Shown in pieces: positions 23,635-31,698 of a stretch of DNA of 32,687 nucleotides (the stretch's first letter is position 1; each line of letters begins with the position of its first letter). Where the stretch lies: NCBI GenBank assembly GCA_937893015.1, contig CALBJX010000060.1:1-32687 (forward strand), read 5' to 3'. This stretch comes from an uncultured Verrucomicrobiales bacterium (GTDB lineage Bacteria > Verrucomicrobiota > Verrucomicrobiia > Verrucomicrobiales > Akkermansiaceae). Made by a program: the position numbers and the translations under genes. The notes under the pieces are model-generated. The model saw nothing but the letters and a program-made list of their open reading frames with translations, was not told the DNA's origin and ran no database searches.

Positions 23635-25512
23635 TTACTTCTTGGCACCGTCGGCCAGCTCGGGGATGGCGATGGGTGTCTTGAGCGGCATGACCATCAT
23701 GAATTTCTCCACATAGTCCGGCATCTTGCCCTTGGAGGCCTTGGAGTCGATGAACTGGAAGTAGTGGTTGAGGTCCTTCTGCACCTTGGCGTTCTGGTAG
23801 GAGAAGAGGGAATCCGCGCTGCGCTCGTCGAAGTTGCGGTCCACGAGGTCGTAGATCGCCTGACGCTGGGCGGTGCTGCGCTCGTCGCCGGGGGTCTTGA
23901 TGGTGAAGCCGCTGACATAGATGGCGGTGACGGCGGGAGCCTTGCCGCGCTTCTTGCTGTCCACCTCATCGGGGGCGCTGTTGATGGCGGAGTCGTTGCT
24001 CGCGTTCTTGCTGCGGTTCATGTCGATGAGCTTGGTACCCTTGACATCCGTAGCATCGGTGAGCGAGGCGTTGTCCACATCGTAGTTGATGAGCGGGGAG
24101 AACTCGTTGAACCAGAACTTGACGGAGGCACCGCGGGCGGCAAGCTGACGGATGATGTCCGCATAGGCAAAGCGCATCTTGTAGATAGCCTCCACCTTCT
24201 CGATGTCCTTCATCACGCCGTCATACTTGCTCTGCACGTTTTCAATCTGGCTCTGCAGGGCAGCGACGTCCTCATCCGCAGGCTTGGCCTTGCTGAGCGC
24301 AGCAGCGGACTTGGCGGCGGCATCGTGTGCGGTGAAGGCGAAGAAGCCCGCACCCGCAAGAGCGATGATGCCCGCCGCGGCCACCTTGGGCAGCAGGGCC
24401 AACTCCGCGCGGCTCTTGCCGACACTGGTAGGCACGAGGTCGATATCGAAGGCACCGATACCCGCGCCGCTGACGGCGGCACCGGCGACAGCACCGAGGC
24501 AGATGGCATCCCCCTCCAGCGCTTCCTCATCCACATGCTTGCCGATGGAGAAGTTCTGCAGCGGGTTGAAGTACTCCACGGGGATATTCAGCGTGCTCTG
24601 CAGGAACTCCAGCGCGTAGGGGAGACGGGCGCCACCGCCGCAGATGTAGGCCTTCACAGGGGCGCTGCCCTTGTACTGGGAGCGGTAGTGGAGCACCGTG
24701 CGCTGCACCTCGGAGGAGAGGCGGCTCATGGCCGTGCGGATAACGGTGGCAAGGGCAGCCCCCTGCTCATCCATGGAGTCCGTGTGGCCGTTGCCGAGAG
24801 AAACGGCGCCCTGCTCCACCTTGAACTTTTCAGCGTCGCGGAAGCTCATGCCGAACTCGCGGGCCACCTGATTGGTGATGAAGGAGCCGGCCGCCGTGAC
24901 GGAACGGGTGAAGAAGCGGCCTTCTTCCGCGAAGATGATGTCGGTGGTCTTGGCACCGATGTCGAGCAGCATCACAGGCTCGGTCTCCTCCGGATAGGAG
25001 GCACGGAAGGCGTTGTAGAGGGAGGTGATGGCGCAGTCCACGCTGCGCGTGCTCAGGCCGTTGCTCTCCACCTGCTCGTTGAGACCATCGAGGACGTCCT
25101 TCTTGATGGCGACGAGGAGCACCTCACGCTCCACCTCGCTGCTGCCGGGCAGCTCCTGATAGGAGTACTGGATGTCTTCCAGCGGGAAAGGAATGTGCTG
25201 CTGGGCTTCCATGCCCACCTGCTCCGCGATATCGTCCATATCGAGGGCGGGGAGCTTGATGAAGCGCATGAAGACCTGCTGACCGGAAACGACGTTGCGC
25301 ACGTCGCTGCCGCGCACCTTGAGCTCCGTCACCAACTCGCCGATGGCGTTGCTCACATAATCCATGCGCATCCCTTCCTCGACAGGGTCGAGGACGATGT
25401 CGCGGCGGGCATAGCGCGAAAGCGCGAAGCCTCGGCCGGCCGGGGTAAAGACGCCCATGGTGACGCTCTGTGCGCCGATCTCAAGGGCTACCGTAGTCTT
25501 GTATTCAGCCAT
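23635..25512 (-). CDS. PilM-PilN fusion-like assembly protein (Amuc_1101 homolog)
   Basis: The 625-residue product combines two pilus assembly parts. Residues 1 to about 345 are a PilM-type actin-like ATPase: ALEIGAQSVTMGVF (phosphate 1 loop), VMLLDIGAKTTDIIF (phosphate 2 loop) and AYICGGGARLP (adenosine loop). A membrane helix follows near 375-395, then a coiled coil, then a PilN-like periplasmic domain. In most bacteria PilM and PilN are separate, with PilM binding the PilN N-terminal tail; here they appear fused, as in Akkermansia. It lies 76 nt after the first gene of the locus and 33 nt before the Amuc_1100 homolog. Together with the latter it would form the inner-membrane platform. Confidence 0.88.
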   Translation of the reverse strand: MAEYKTTVALEIGAQSVTMGVFTPAGRGFALSRYARRDIVLDPVEEGMRMDYVSNAIGELVTELKVRGSDVRNVVSGQQVFMRFIKLPALDMDDIAEQVGMEAQQHIPFPLEDIQYSYQELPGSSEVEREVLLVAIKKDVLDGLNEQVESNGLSTRSVDCAITSLYNAFRASYPEETEPVMLLDIGAKTTDIIFAEEGRFFTRSVTAAGSFITNQVAREFGMSFRDAEKFKVEQGAVSLGNGHTDSMDEQGAALATVIRTAMSRLSSEVQRTVLHYRSQYKGSAPVKAYICGGGARLPYALEFLQSTLNIPVEYFNPLQNFSIGKHVDEEALEGDAICLGAVAGAAVSGAGIGAFDIDLVPTSVGKSRAELALLPKVAAAGIIALAGAGFFAFTAHDAAAKSAAALSKAKPADEDVAALQSQIENVQSKYDGVMKDIEKVEAIYKMRFAYADIIRQLAARGASVKFWFNEFSPLINYDVDNASLTDATDVKGTKLIDMNRSKNASNDSAINSAPDEVDSKKRGKAPAVTAIYVSGFTIKTPGDERSTAQRQAIYDLVDRNFDERSADSLFSYQNAKVQKDLNHYFQFIDSKASKGKMPDYVEKFMMVMPLKTPIAIPELADGAKK

Positions 25513-25588
25513 ATGTTGAACTGTTCGTTAATAAGAGATAAAGAGAGGGAAGAGGAAGGCCCGCGGAAGCGCCGCAGGCACCGCTGCG

Positions 25589-26455
25589 TTACTTGTTTTT
25601 CTTGGACTTCTTGCCCGTGGAGCTCGTGGTGCTCGTGGCGGTGCTGTCCGTGTCAGCCGTGGGTTCGTGGCCGGTGCTCTCCGTCGTCGTGTCGTCGGCT
25701 GTGCTGTCCGCTGCAGAGGTGCTGCCGGTGTAGCTGCTGCCCGTCGCGCTGCCGTAGAGAGGCTTGGTGGGCGGGAACACGGGGGCGTAGAAGGGGGCGA
25801 AGGGGGTCTCGGAGATAGCGGAAAGCTCGGCACCCTGCTTGTTCTTGGCGTTGGAGCTCTTCTTCCACCATGCGCCCGTGAGCTTCTGCTTGAACTTGGA
25901 ATCGACGACGAAATAGGGCTCACTTTCCGTATCAAGGCAGGGAGAATCGTGGAAGGTGGCCTCCACGGCAACGGCGATGAGCTTGTCCCCGAGCTCAATC
26001 TTGCTGTTGCTGTTCATAATCTTGCTGGCGTTGGCGGGGGAGATGAACACGCCGACATTCATCTTACCTTCGGCAATCTTTCCCTTGGCGCTCACGGGGA
26101 TGTCCACATAGGTGATTTCCTTGTCGAGCATGATGGGGTCGCTGCCCTTGTCGGAGCCGAACACGGCGTAGACATGCACCTTCAGCTCGTCCACGAAATT
26201 GGGGGTGCGGTCGCCCTTGCACTTGGCCTCCACCTTCACGGGGATGGTGACATACTGCCATGTGGTGGTCTTGTCGCCGCGGGACTGTTTGGCGTCCTTG
26301 CCGCCGAAAATCGTCATCGGCACCACGGACTCCACGCGCAAATCGCCGCCGCCGGACACATCCAGCGACACGCGAGCGTTGTCAGCATTGAGACCGAACG
26401 CCATCGGCAGCCCGCAGAAAGCCGCCACTGCAAAGGGAAAGAGCAGGTTCTTCAT
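25589..26455 (-). CDS. exported Amuc_1102-like protein, first gene of the pilus-like locus
   Basis: The 288-residue product has a signal peptide (MKNLLFPFAVAAFCGLPMAFG) and a beta-rich domain to about residue 190 (WQYVTIPVKVEA, ELKVHVYAVFG, VAVEATFHDSP). A Ser/Thr-rich low-complexity tail ends in a Lys cluster (KKSKKNK). The family has no known enzymatic function; it is recognised by position and character as the counterpart of Amuc_1102. The ATG at 26455 is chosen because it begins the signal peptide; longer in-frame extension runs through repeats in the intergenic region. Thr/Ser tails of this kind are often surface spacers or glycosylation regions, which is inference. It heads the five-gene unit and is divergent from lgt. 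Confidence 0.72.
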   Translation of the reverse strand: MKNLLFPFAVAAFCGLPMAFGLNADNARVSLDVSGGGDLRVESVVPMTIFGGKDAKQSRGDKTTTWQYVTIPVKVEAKCKGDRTPNFVDELKVHVYAVFGSDKGSDPIMLDKEITYVDIPVSAKGKIAEGKMNVGVFISPANASKIMNSNSKIELGDKLIAVAVEATFHDSPCLDTESEPYFVVDSKFKQKLTGAWWKKSSNAKNKQGAELSAISETPFAPFYAPVFPPTKPLYGSATGSSYTGSTSAADSTADDTTTESTGHEPTADTDSTATSTTSSTGKKSKKNK

Positions 26456-26482
26456 GGTAAAAAAATTCAGATGTGTGTTATC

Positions 26483-26511
26483 CTTATACACAATCCGCCC
26501 TCCTTTGGCGA
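26483..26511 (-). promoter_or_regulatory. candidate promoter of the pilus-like locus
   Basis: On the minus strand, TCGCCA (26506-26511), 17-nt spacer, TATAAG (26483-26488). The ATG is 27 nt beyond the -10. The -35 is weak, so this is tentative. Confidence 0.45.
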
Positions 26512-26528
26512 GAAGAAATTTGAAAAAA

Positions 26529-26682
26529 ATGTACAAAGGACAATGCGCAATGTACAAAGTGCGGAATTCCGCTCGCTCCGCTCGCCTATTCGCCCCCTGT
26601 CAGACGTTTCACCGGACAGGACTACATCCCTGCGCCGTCAGGCGTACAAATGTCTCCTTCGTACATCGTCAATCGTACATCC
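26529..26682. repeat. intergenic repeat cluster between the pilus-like locus and lgt
   Basis: No gene is supported in 26512-26686. It holds a direct repeat ATGTACAAAG (26529-26538 and 26550-26559), the 15-mer at 26571-26585 that recurs inverted at 8956-8970, and the module at 26657-26682. The last recurs inverted at the window end with one changed base and one inserted 7-nt unit there. Confidence 0.7.
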
Positions 26683-26686
26683 GACC

Positions 26687-26715
26687 TTGCCCCTGTGCGC
26701 ACATTGTGCTATATA
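26687..26715 (+). promoter_or_regulatory. promoter of lgt, predicted leaderless
   Basis: TTGCCC (26687-26692), 17-nt spacer, TATATA (26710-26715) with TGC before it. Six bases (GAGGGC) precede ATG 26722, nearly the same as the GAGCGC hexamer before the GH110 ATG. Confidence 0.75.
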
Positions 26716-26721
26716 GAGGGC

Positions 26722-27747
26722 ATGCACCTCCTCGCCACCTACGTTCACAACCTCGACCCCATCATTCTGGATATCCCCGGCACACCGCTGGCGCTGCGCT
26801 GGTACGGCCTGTCGTATGTCGCGGGCTTCATTCTGGGCTATCTGGTGCTGCAATGGATGAGCCGCCGCAAGCTCTACTGCGTGGAGGAGGAAAAACTCGG
26901 CGATTTCATCACGGCAGTGTGTATCTTCGGCGTGCTGTGCGGCGGGCGCTTGGGTGAATTCTTCTTCTACTGGCTGCCCGAGCACGGGCTCACGGGCATC
27001 GCGGATGATTTGGCCTTTGTGTGGGGGCAGTGGATGCAGGGTACCTTCACCCTGCCCTGGGTCTTCCGCGTGTGGGAGGGCGGCATGGCCTCGCACGGCG
27101 GCATCATCGGCGTGCTGCTGGTCGCGCTGTACTTCTGCCGCAAGTACAAGTGGAACGCCCCGCAGGTGGCGGACGGACTGGCGATTGTCTCCTGCCTCGG
27201 CATCTGCTTCGGCCGCATCGCCAACTTCATCAACGGCGAGCTCTGGGGCCGCGTGACGGATTCCCCCATCGGCGTAAAGTTCCCCACGGAGGTCGCCTCC
27301 CTGCCGACGGAGACGCAGGCAGAGGTGCTGGGCGTTGTGGAGCAGGTCACGCAGACGCCCTTCCGCAGCCTCATGCACGAGGGCGAATACTACATGGACA
27401 CCCTGCTCCGCCTCTGCCGCGAGATGCCGCAGGTGCAGGACGCCGTTGCTTCCTGTCTCCCCGCGCGTTACCCCTCCCAGCTCTTCGAGGCTTTCGGAGA
27501 AGGTGCGCTTCTCTTCGCCATCCTCTTCACCCTGCGTCTGGTGTGGAAAAAGGCCCCGGCAGGCATTTTCTCCGCCCTCTTCGCCTTCCTCTACGCAGCA
27601 GCCCGCATCACCTGCGAGGCTTTCAAGGAGCCCGATGCCGGCGTCTGGTTCGGCATTACGGAAGGCCAATGGCTCAGCCTGATCATCGTGGCCATCGGTA
27701 CCATCTTCCTCATCATTGCCCTGCGTCATCGCAGAAAAGCAGCCTGA
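26722..27747 (+). CDS. lgt: prolipoprotein diacylglyceryl transferase
   Basis: Lgt moves diacylglycerol from phosphatidylglycerol to the lipobox cysteine of prolipoproteins at the inner membrane. The 341-residue product has about seven membrane segments. It shows the family motifs LRWYGLSYVAGF at the N-terminus, GGMASHGGIIG in the centre, and the Lgt signature GRIANFINGELWGR. YPSQLFEAFGEG follows, with the usual C-terminal helices after it. It is longer than many Lgt proteins because of an insert of about 65 residues between the signature and YPSQ. The promoter places the start at ATG 26722; a longer frame would begin upstream of the promoter. The TolC-like lipoprotein at 5745 would be a client. 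A strong terminator follows. Confidence 0.96.
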   Translation: MHLLATYVHNLDPIILDIPGTPLALRWYGLSYVAGFILGYLVLQWMSRRKLYCVEEEKLGDFITAVCIFGVLCGGRLGEFFFYWLPEHGLTGIADDLAFVWGQWMQGTFTLPWVFRVWEGGMASHGGIIGVLLVALYFCRKYKWNAPQVADGLAIVSCLGICFGRIANFINGELWGRVTDSPIGVKFPTEVASLPTETQAEVLGVVEQVTQTPFRSLMHEGEYYMDTLLRLCREMPQVQDAVASCLPARYPSQLFEAFGEGALLFAILFTLRLVWKKAPAGIFSALFAFLYAAARITCEAFKEPDAGVWFGITEGQWLSLIIVAIGTIFLIIALRHRRKAA

Positions 27748-27788
27748 GATCCGAGGTGCTCCGCCGGAAAAAGGCATCGGCGTACAGC

Positions 27789-27820
27789 AAAAGGCCTGAC
27801 GCACGGCGTCAGGCCTTTTT
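27789..27820. terminator. bidirectional intrinsic terminator between lgt and the S6 protease gene
   Basis: A perfect 14-bp stem (27789-27802 with 27806-27819) has a 3-nt ACG loop, A-run on the left and T-run on the right. It serves both convergent genes. Confidence 0.92.
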
Positions 27821-27858
27821 CCTTTCCTGCGACGACAGCTGCAGAATCATGGTCACGC

Positions 27859-30717
27859 TCACTTCCTGTCGTGCAGGCTGATGATGATTTCCTGCGCATT
27901 GCCGTTGCGGCGGAGGTAGCCCGTCCATTCGGGGCCGTTGCCGAAGGTGACGACAACGGGGGTATCCTCGCTGACGGCGGCACCCGCGCCGAGGGAAATG
28001 ACGACCGCATCATAGGCATCCACGCCGTTGATGCCGTCGCATTGCAGGTGCAGACGCTCCGCCTTGAGAGAAGAGTTCTGCAGGGCCTTGGCCGCGAGAC
28101 GCAGGGTGCGGTAGGCTTTTTCGGTGGGGGCGTTGGCCTTGCCGTCGCCGCGGCGGATGAGGGTGGTTGCGGCGGGCAACGTGCCGTCCTTCAGGCGCGA
28201 GGTGTCCGTGGGGCGCAGCTCAATGACGGCCTTGCCCGCCTGAACGGCGGTGTCTGCCAGCACGGCACCTGCTTGAAGGCGCACATCACCATAGGTGTTA
28301 TCCTTGTTGGTGAGGGCGATGGGGGCCGTATTGCCCGCGCCGCCGATGATGAGCTGACTGCCGGGAGCAGCCTTCACGGGGCGGGAGAAGCGGAAGGATT
28401 TATCCGCGCCCGCTTCCTGCTCGAAGCTGAGGCTTGCGCCTGCCGCCACCGACACGCTGCCGCCCTGCAGGCCCGCGAAGGATTCCGCCAAGGCCGTGCG
28501 TTCGCGCGTCTCACCGCCTTCGATGTATTCCAGCGTCTTGTTGAAGGGCGCGACAATCGCCGCGCTGCCGCCCTTCTCCACCGTCAGGTTGCCCGTCAGG
28601 CGTGCATGGCTGCCGAGGCGGAAGGTGCCCGCCTTCGTCACCATCACATTCATCTCGGCATCGGCGTAGTGCCAGTCATCCGTGCGCTCCAGACGCGCCG
28701 CGCTGCGGCCGTCCGCCGAGCCCATGCCGTGCACGGTGGGCATGCCCGCCAGCACCACGGTGCCGCTCTCCACGGTCAACCCGCTCACGGGGTGCGTCAG
28801 CGCGGTGCGGGTGCTGTGCAGCGTCCATGCGCCCGTGCCCTTGTACAGCAGGGAGAGGGAGGCCCCCTCTCGGTCGCGGAAGGAGCCGAGGAAGGTGTCG
28901 CCCGCGTCCACCACGGTGAGGGTGGCCTGCCCGTGGATGTTCGTGATGATAGCATCCTGCGTCAGTGCGCGGATGGCGAAGCCCGGGGCATCGACCGCCG
29001 CGCCGTTGTTCCACGTCAGCGAGTTCTTGTTGAGCTCCAGAATACCGCCGCCGAAACCGAAGGTAAAGGAACGCGCAATCTGCTGCGGGCTCGTGATAAC
29101 CACGCGTGCGCCGTTGCTCGCCAGCACGTTGTAGGCCGCAAAGCCTCCCTTTTGCACGAGGTAGGTGTTGCCCTTGCCTCCCACGTTGAGGAAGAGGTGG
29201 TTGTCGCCCGTGCCGTCAAGGTACAGATTGCCCTCGCCCGTCTTACGGAGCTCGCGCACATAGTCGGCGGGGTTGGGGAGCTGCCAGTGGGCGTCCACGC
29301 CCTTGTCGACGATGAGGCCCGCGTGGTTGAACAGGCTGTCCGCGGTCGCGCCCTTGAGCGTCACGTCAGCCTTGCCCGCCGTGCTCAGGCGCACATAGCC
29401 GATGCCCAAATCCGTCGCGCCATTGGTGACAATCTCGTTGCTCTTGCCCGTGAGCTCGAACACGAGGTTTTCGGTGTGGAAGAGCGCGGGCACGTCGGCG
29501 TCGTCCGTCATGTACTTTTTATCGAAGGAGAACCACGTGTCGCTGTCCTTGATGTCGTTGAGGGGCTTCCACGTCTGCTTGCCCTCCGGCATGCCGATGT
29601 AGGAGGCCACGGGGCGGCCGTCCAGCAGCACATCCCCCGCCACGGGGCGGGCGGTGGGCACGGCGCCCGTCTTCTTATCCGTGTTCTTGGGGTCGGCAAT
29701 TTCCTGCCCCGTGGGCTTGTTCGCAGGGGTTACCACGACTGTCTTGCCCGCGGGCACGATGACGTGCTTGTCAAAGGCGTTGAGCGTGTTCTGCGCCCAG
29801 CCCGTCGCGGTGGTATAGTAGGTATTGCCCTGGCCGTTGGTGCCCTGCATGCAGCCGATGAGCTCGTAGCGGTTTGTTTCATCGTTCCACCCCCACACGG
29901 GGCTACCGGAGTCGCCCTCCTGGCCCGCGTAGGGCAGCGGCGCGGTGTCGGACACCATCTCGGGCTTCCACTCCGTGTAGTTGAGCCACGCCATGCTGTC
30001 GTCGGAAAGGCGCGGCGGGCGGGAAATCCAGTTGGCATCGCCGCTCTCTCTCGCGGCGGTCACACCGCCCGTGATGTAGATGTAGGGCGCGGCCATGAGC
30101 TCCTGCTTCACCGAGCCGTCCGCCGCACGCACGGCGGCAAACTGTGTGCCGCTGCCCGCGCGGAACATGAGCTTGCCGTCGCGGGAGCCGAAGACGCGAG
30201 CGGGGTACATGGGAGCGGGTGTCACATCTGTGATGAGCTTGGAGAGGCGCGTGATTTTGAAGTCGCAGAGCGGTTGCAGCAGGAAGGCGTTGTTCTCACT
30301 GCTGCGGAACTCGATGCCGTTGTAATGCACGGCATTCTCGTTGCCCAGATGCCGTGCGCTGAAGGTGGGCTGCTGCACGCCGTTGTGCGCCACGGTGACG
30401 ATGGCGTTATGCCCCACGGCGGCAAAGGCGCCGTTGTCGCCCTGCGCACGGAAGTCAATCATGGGGTGCGGCAGCACGCGGTCGGCCTGCCCGCCCGTGT
30501 AGGAGATGCGCACGCCGTCCGCTGCCAGCGTCTGCTGCAGCGCATTGAGCTGCATCACGCTGAAACGCCCGAGGTTCTGCCCGAAATCGCAGTAGGTCAT
30601 CAACGACACATCGGGGTGGCGCGTCATGCCTGTGGCGGTGCCCGCCGTCAGCACACACAGAGCTGCGCAAGCGGTCATCACGCCGCGGAAAAGAGAAGTA
30701 GGAAGGTGCAGTTTCAT
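27859..30717 (-). CDS. exported S6-family (IgA1 protease/SPATE-like) serine protease lacking an autotransporter barrel
   Basis: The 952-residue product has a signal peptide (to about residue 30). YCDFGQNLGRFSV follows, like the mature N-terminus of S6 proteases. The chymotrypsin-like triad is visible as His111 (VTVAHN), Asp152 (CDFKITRLSKLITDV) and Ser270 (EGDSGSP). From about residue 400 the sequence turns into a beta-helix. It includes RKTGEGNLYLDGTGDN, then VVITSPQQIARSF, then FGFGGGILELNKNSLTWN, a pattern close to the passenger stalk of SPATE and IgA1 proteases. It ends at HDRK after ~550 residues of stalk, with no C-terminal 12-strand translocator, so secretion must use another route. 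S6 enzymes cleave host proteins such as IgA or mucins; the target here is unknown. It has a good promoter 12 nt before the ATG. Confidence 0.85.
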   Translation of the reverse strand: MKLHLPTSLFRGVMTACAALCVLTAGTATGMTRHPDVSLMTYCDFGQNLGRFSVMQLNALQQTLAADGVRISYTGGQADRVLPHPMIDFRAQGDNGAFAAVGHNAIVTVAHNGVQQPTFSARHLGNENAVHYNGIEFRSSENNAFLLQPLCDFKITRLSKLITDVTPAPMYPARVFGSRDGKLMFRAGSGTQFAAVRAADGSVKQELMAAPYIYITGGVTAARESGDANWISRPPRLSDDSMAWLNYTEWKPEMVSDTAPLPYAGQEGDSGSPVWGWNDETNRYELIGCMQGTNGQGNTYYTTATGWAQNTLNAFDKHVIVPAGKTVVVTPANKPTGQEIADPKNTDKKTGAVPTARPVAGDVLLDGRPVASYIGMPEGKQTWKPLNDIKDSDTWFSFDKKYMTDDADVPALFHTENLVFELTGKSNEIVTNGATDLGIGYVRLSTAGKADVTLKGATADSLFNHAGLIVDKGVDAHWQLPNPADYVRELRKTGEGNLYLDGTGDNHLFLNVGGKGNTYLVQKGGFAAYNVLASNGARVVITSPQQIARSFTFGFGGGILELNKNSLTWNNGAAVDAPGFAIRALTQDAIITNIHGQATLTVVDAGDTFLGSFRDREGASLSLLYKGTGAWTLHSTRTALTHPVSGLTVESGTVVLAGMPTVHGMGSADGRSAARLERTDDWHYADAEMNVMVTKAGTFRLGSHARLTGNLTVEKGGSAAIVAPFNKTLEYIEGGETRERTALAESFAGLQGGSVSVAAGASLSFEQEAGADKSFRFSRPVKAAPGSQLIIGGAGNTAPIALTNKDNTYGDVRLQAGAVLADTAVQAGKAVIELRPTDTSRLKDGTLPAATTLIRRGDGKANAPTEKAYRTLRLAAKALQNSSLKAERLHLQCDGINGVDAYDAVVISLGAGAAVSEDTPVVVTFGNGPEWTGYLRRNGNAQEIIISLHDRK

Positions 30718-30729
30718 ACGATTGTTCGT

Positions 30730-30758
30730 ATTCTACGCCTTCACGCGCGCGTCCGCAA
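30730..30758 (-). promoter_or_regulatory. promoter of the S6 protease gene
   Basis: On the minus strand, TTGCGG (30753-30758), 17-nt spacer, TAGAAT (30730-30735), 12 nt before the ATG. It is back to back with the promoter of the tandem paralogs. Confidence 0.65.
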
Positions 30759-30790
30759 GCGATTTTTCCGTCCTTTTCGGCGGGTTTGGC

Positions 30791-30818
30791 TTGCTTCTGT
30801 GCCGAAACATGGTAGACT
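30791..30818 (+). promoter_or_regulatory. promoter of the tandem paralog pair
   Basis: TTGCTT (30791-30796), 16-nt spacer, TAGACT (30813-30818) with TGG before it. The leader is about 43 nt and holds a small hairpin (GCGGA/TCCGC, 30831-30844) and a C/T-rich stretch just before the ATG. Confidence 0.5.
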
Positions 30819-30868
30819 GTGCCTGTCCCTGCGGAAGTTTCCGCGTTTACCCCCTCCCTCCCAACCCT

Positions 30869-31687
30869 ATGAATCTGCGAACACTTCTGAATCGGAGTCG
30901 CTTTGTCGGCTGTGTAAACCCCCGCACCGTGGTGCGCGAGAAAAAGCTGTCCCTGTTCTGTGCCGAAACGGAGGAAGGCGCCTGTCTCATGATGGAGCGG
31001 GAGGGTGTCACAACCCCGCTGACGGAGTGTGAACTGCCGCCGCACCTTCTCGAGCGCGTGCGTTTCTGGAATGCGTGGTGCAGTAGCGGCTTCAACGGCG
31101 AGAGCGAGGTGGTGCCCTCTGTCTTCGGGCTGGAGGCCTACGCCGTTTCCATCGGCGTGGAAGTGCTGCGCTGTTTCCCGGACTGCGCCGTGGATTGGTG
31201 CGGTCTGCCGCTGCATGACGATGTGGCGCTGTTGGATGCATTGGAAAAGAATCGCTCCTTGCCCTGCCCTCCTCATGAAGCCGTGCTCAACCGCTATGCC
31301 GCTCGGCTGATGCGCGGCGATTGCCCCGACGAGCTACCGCCCGATGGTGTGGCGGCGCGGAATGTGTTCGACTGGTGCCTTGAGCGTTTGGAGCTGGTGC
31401 CGCTCACGGACGCGGATGATTTCTTTGATGTCATCCATGTCGGCGAGGATGACATCGGACCGCAAGGCTTGGTGAAGCACCACTTGGAGCTGACTCACCT
31501 GTCGTACATGGAGAGTGATGGAGGAGCCTACTCGTGGGGCGAACTCTGCTGGCATTATTCACCCATTCTTCATCCGCTGCTGCTCTCTGCCGTGGCGGTG
31601 GACTGGGCGCGCGTGCTGAAACGCCCCGTCTGTACGCACCGCCTCTACTTGGCGGGTGAAGATGTGCTGCAACTGTGTAACAACTGA
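30869..31687 (+). CDS. unrecognised protein, first of two tandem paralogs
   Basis: The family of this 272-residue protein is not recognised. It has no signal peptide or membrane helix, is acidic, and is rich in Cys, Trp and Leu-Pro. Residues 1-118 are nearly identical to those of the next gene (MNLRTLLNRSRFVG... to GLPLHDD). The rest is only partly similar, keeping RYAA.LMRGDCPD and a terminal VDWAR...RLYLAGEDVLQLC pattern. The ATG is chosen because it aligns with the start of the paralog; a longer upstream frame is not conserved. The pair shares one promoter and is divergent from the S6 protease gene. The constant-front, variable-back layout recalls immunity or specificity proteins, but nothing proves that. 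Confidence 0.75.
   Translation: MNLRTLLNRSRFVGCVNPRTVVREKKLSLFCAETEEGACLMMEREGVTTPLTECELPPHLLERVRFWNAWCSSGFNGESEVVPSVFGLEAYAVSIGVEVLRCFPDCAVDWCGLPLHDDVALLDALEKNRSLPCPPHEAVLNRYAARLMRGDCPDELPPDGVAARNVFDWCLERLELVPLTDADDFFDVIHVGEDDIGPQGLVKHHLELTHLSYMESDGGAYSWGELCWHYSPILHPLLLSAVAVDWARVLKRPVCTHRLYLAGEDVLQLCNN
31085..31222 (+). repeat. 138-nt segment identical to 31915-32052
   Basis: Every base from 31085 to 31222 matches 31915-32052. The flanking part of the first ~350 coding bases differs at scattered positions. The identical block ends abruptly at the codons for LHDD, after which the paralogs diverge. Confidence 0.95.
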
Positions 31688-31698
31688 TAACGACACCC

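Noticed and set aside
22735..25818. Very long open frames antisense to real genes (also at 27871-31032, 9086-11863, 18792-21431 and 2881-5262)
   Set aside because: They are antisense to genes with clear domains and have low-complexity His/Arg/Gly/Ala composition. High GC and biased codon use of the true genes explain the lack of stops.
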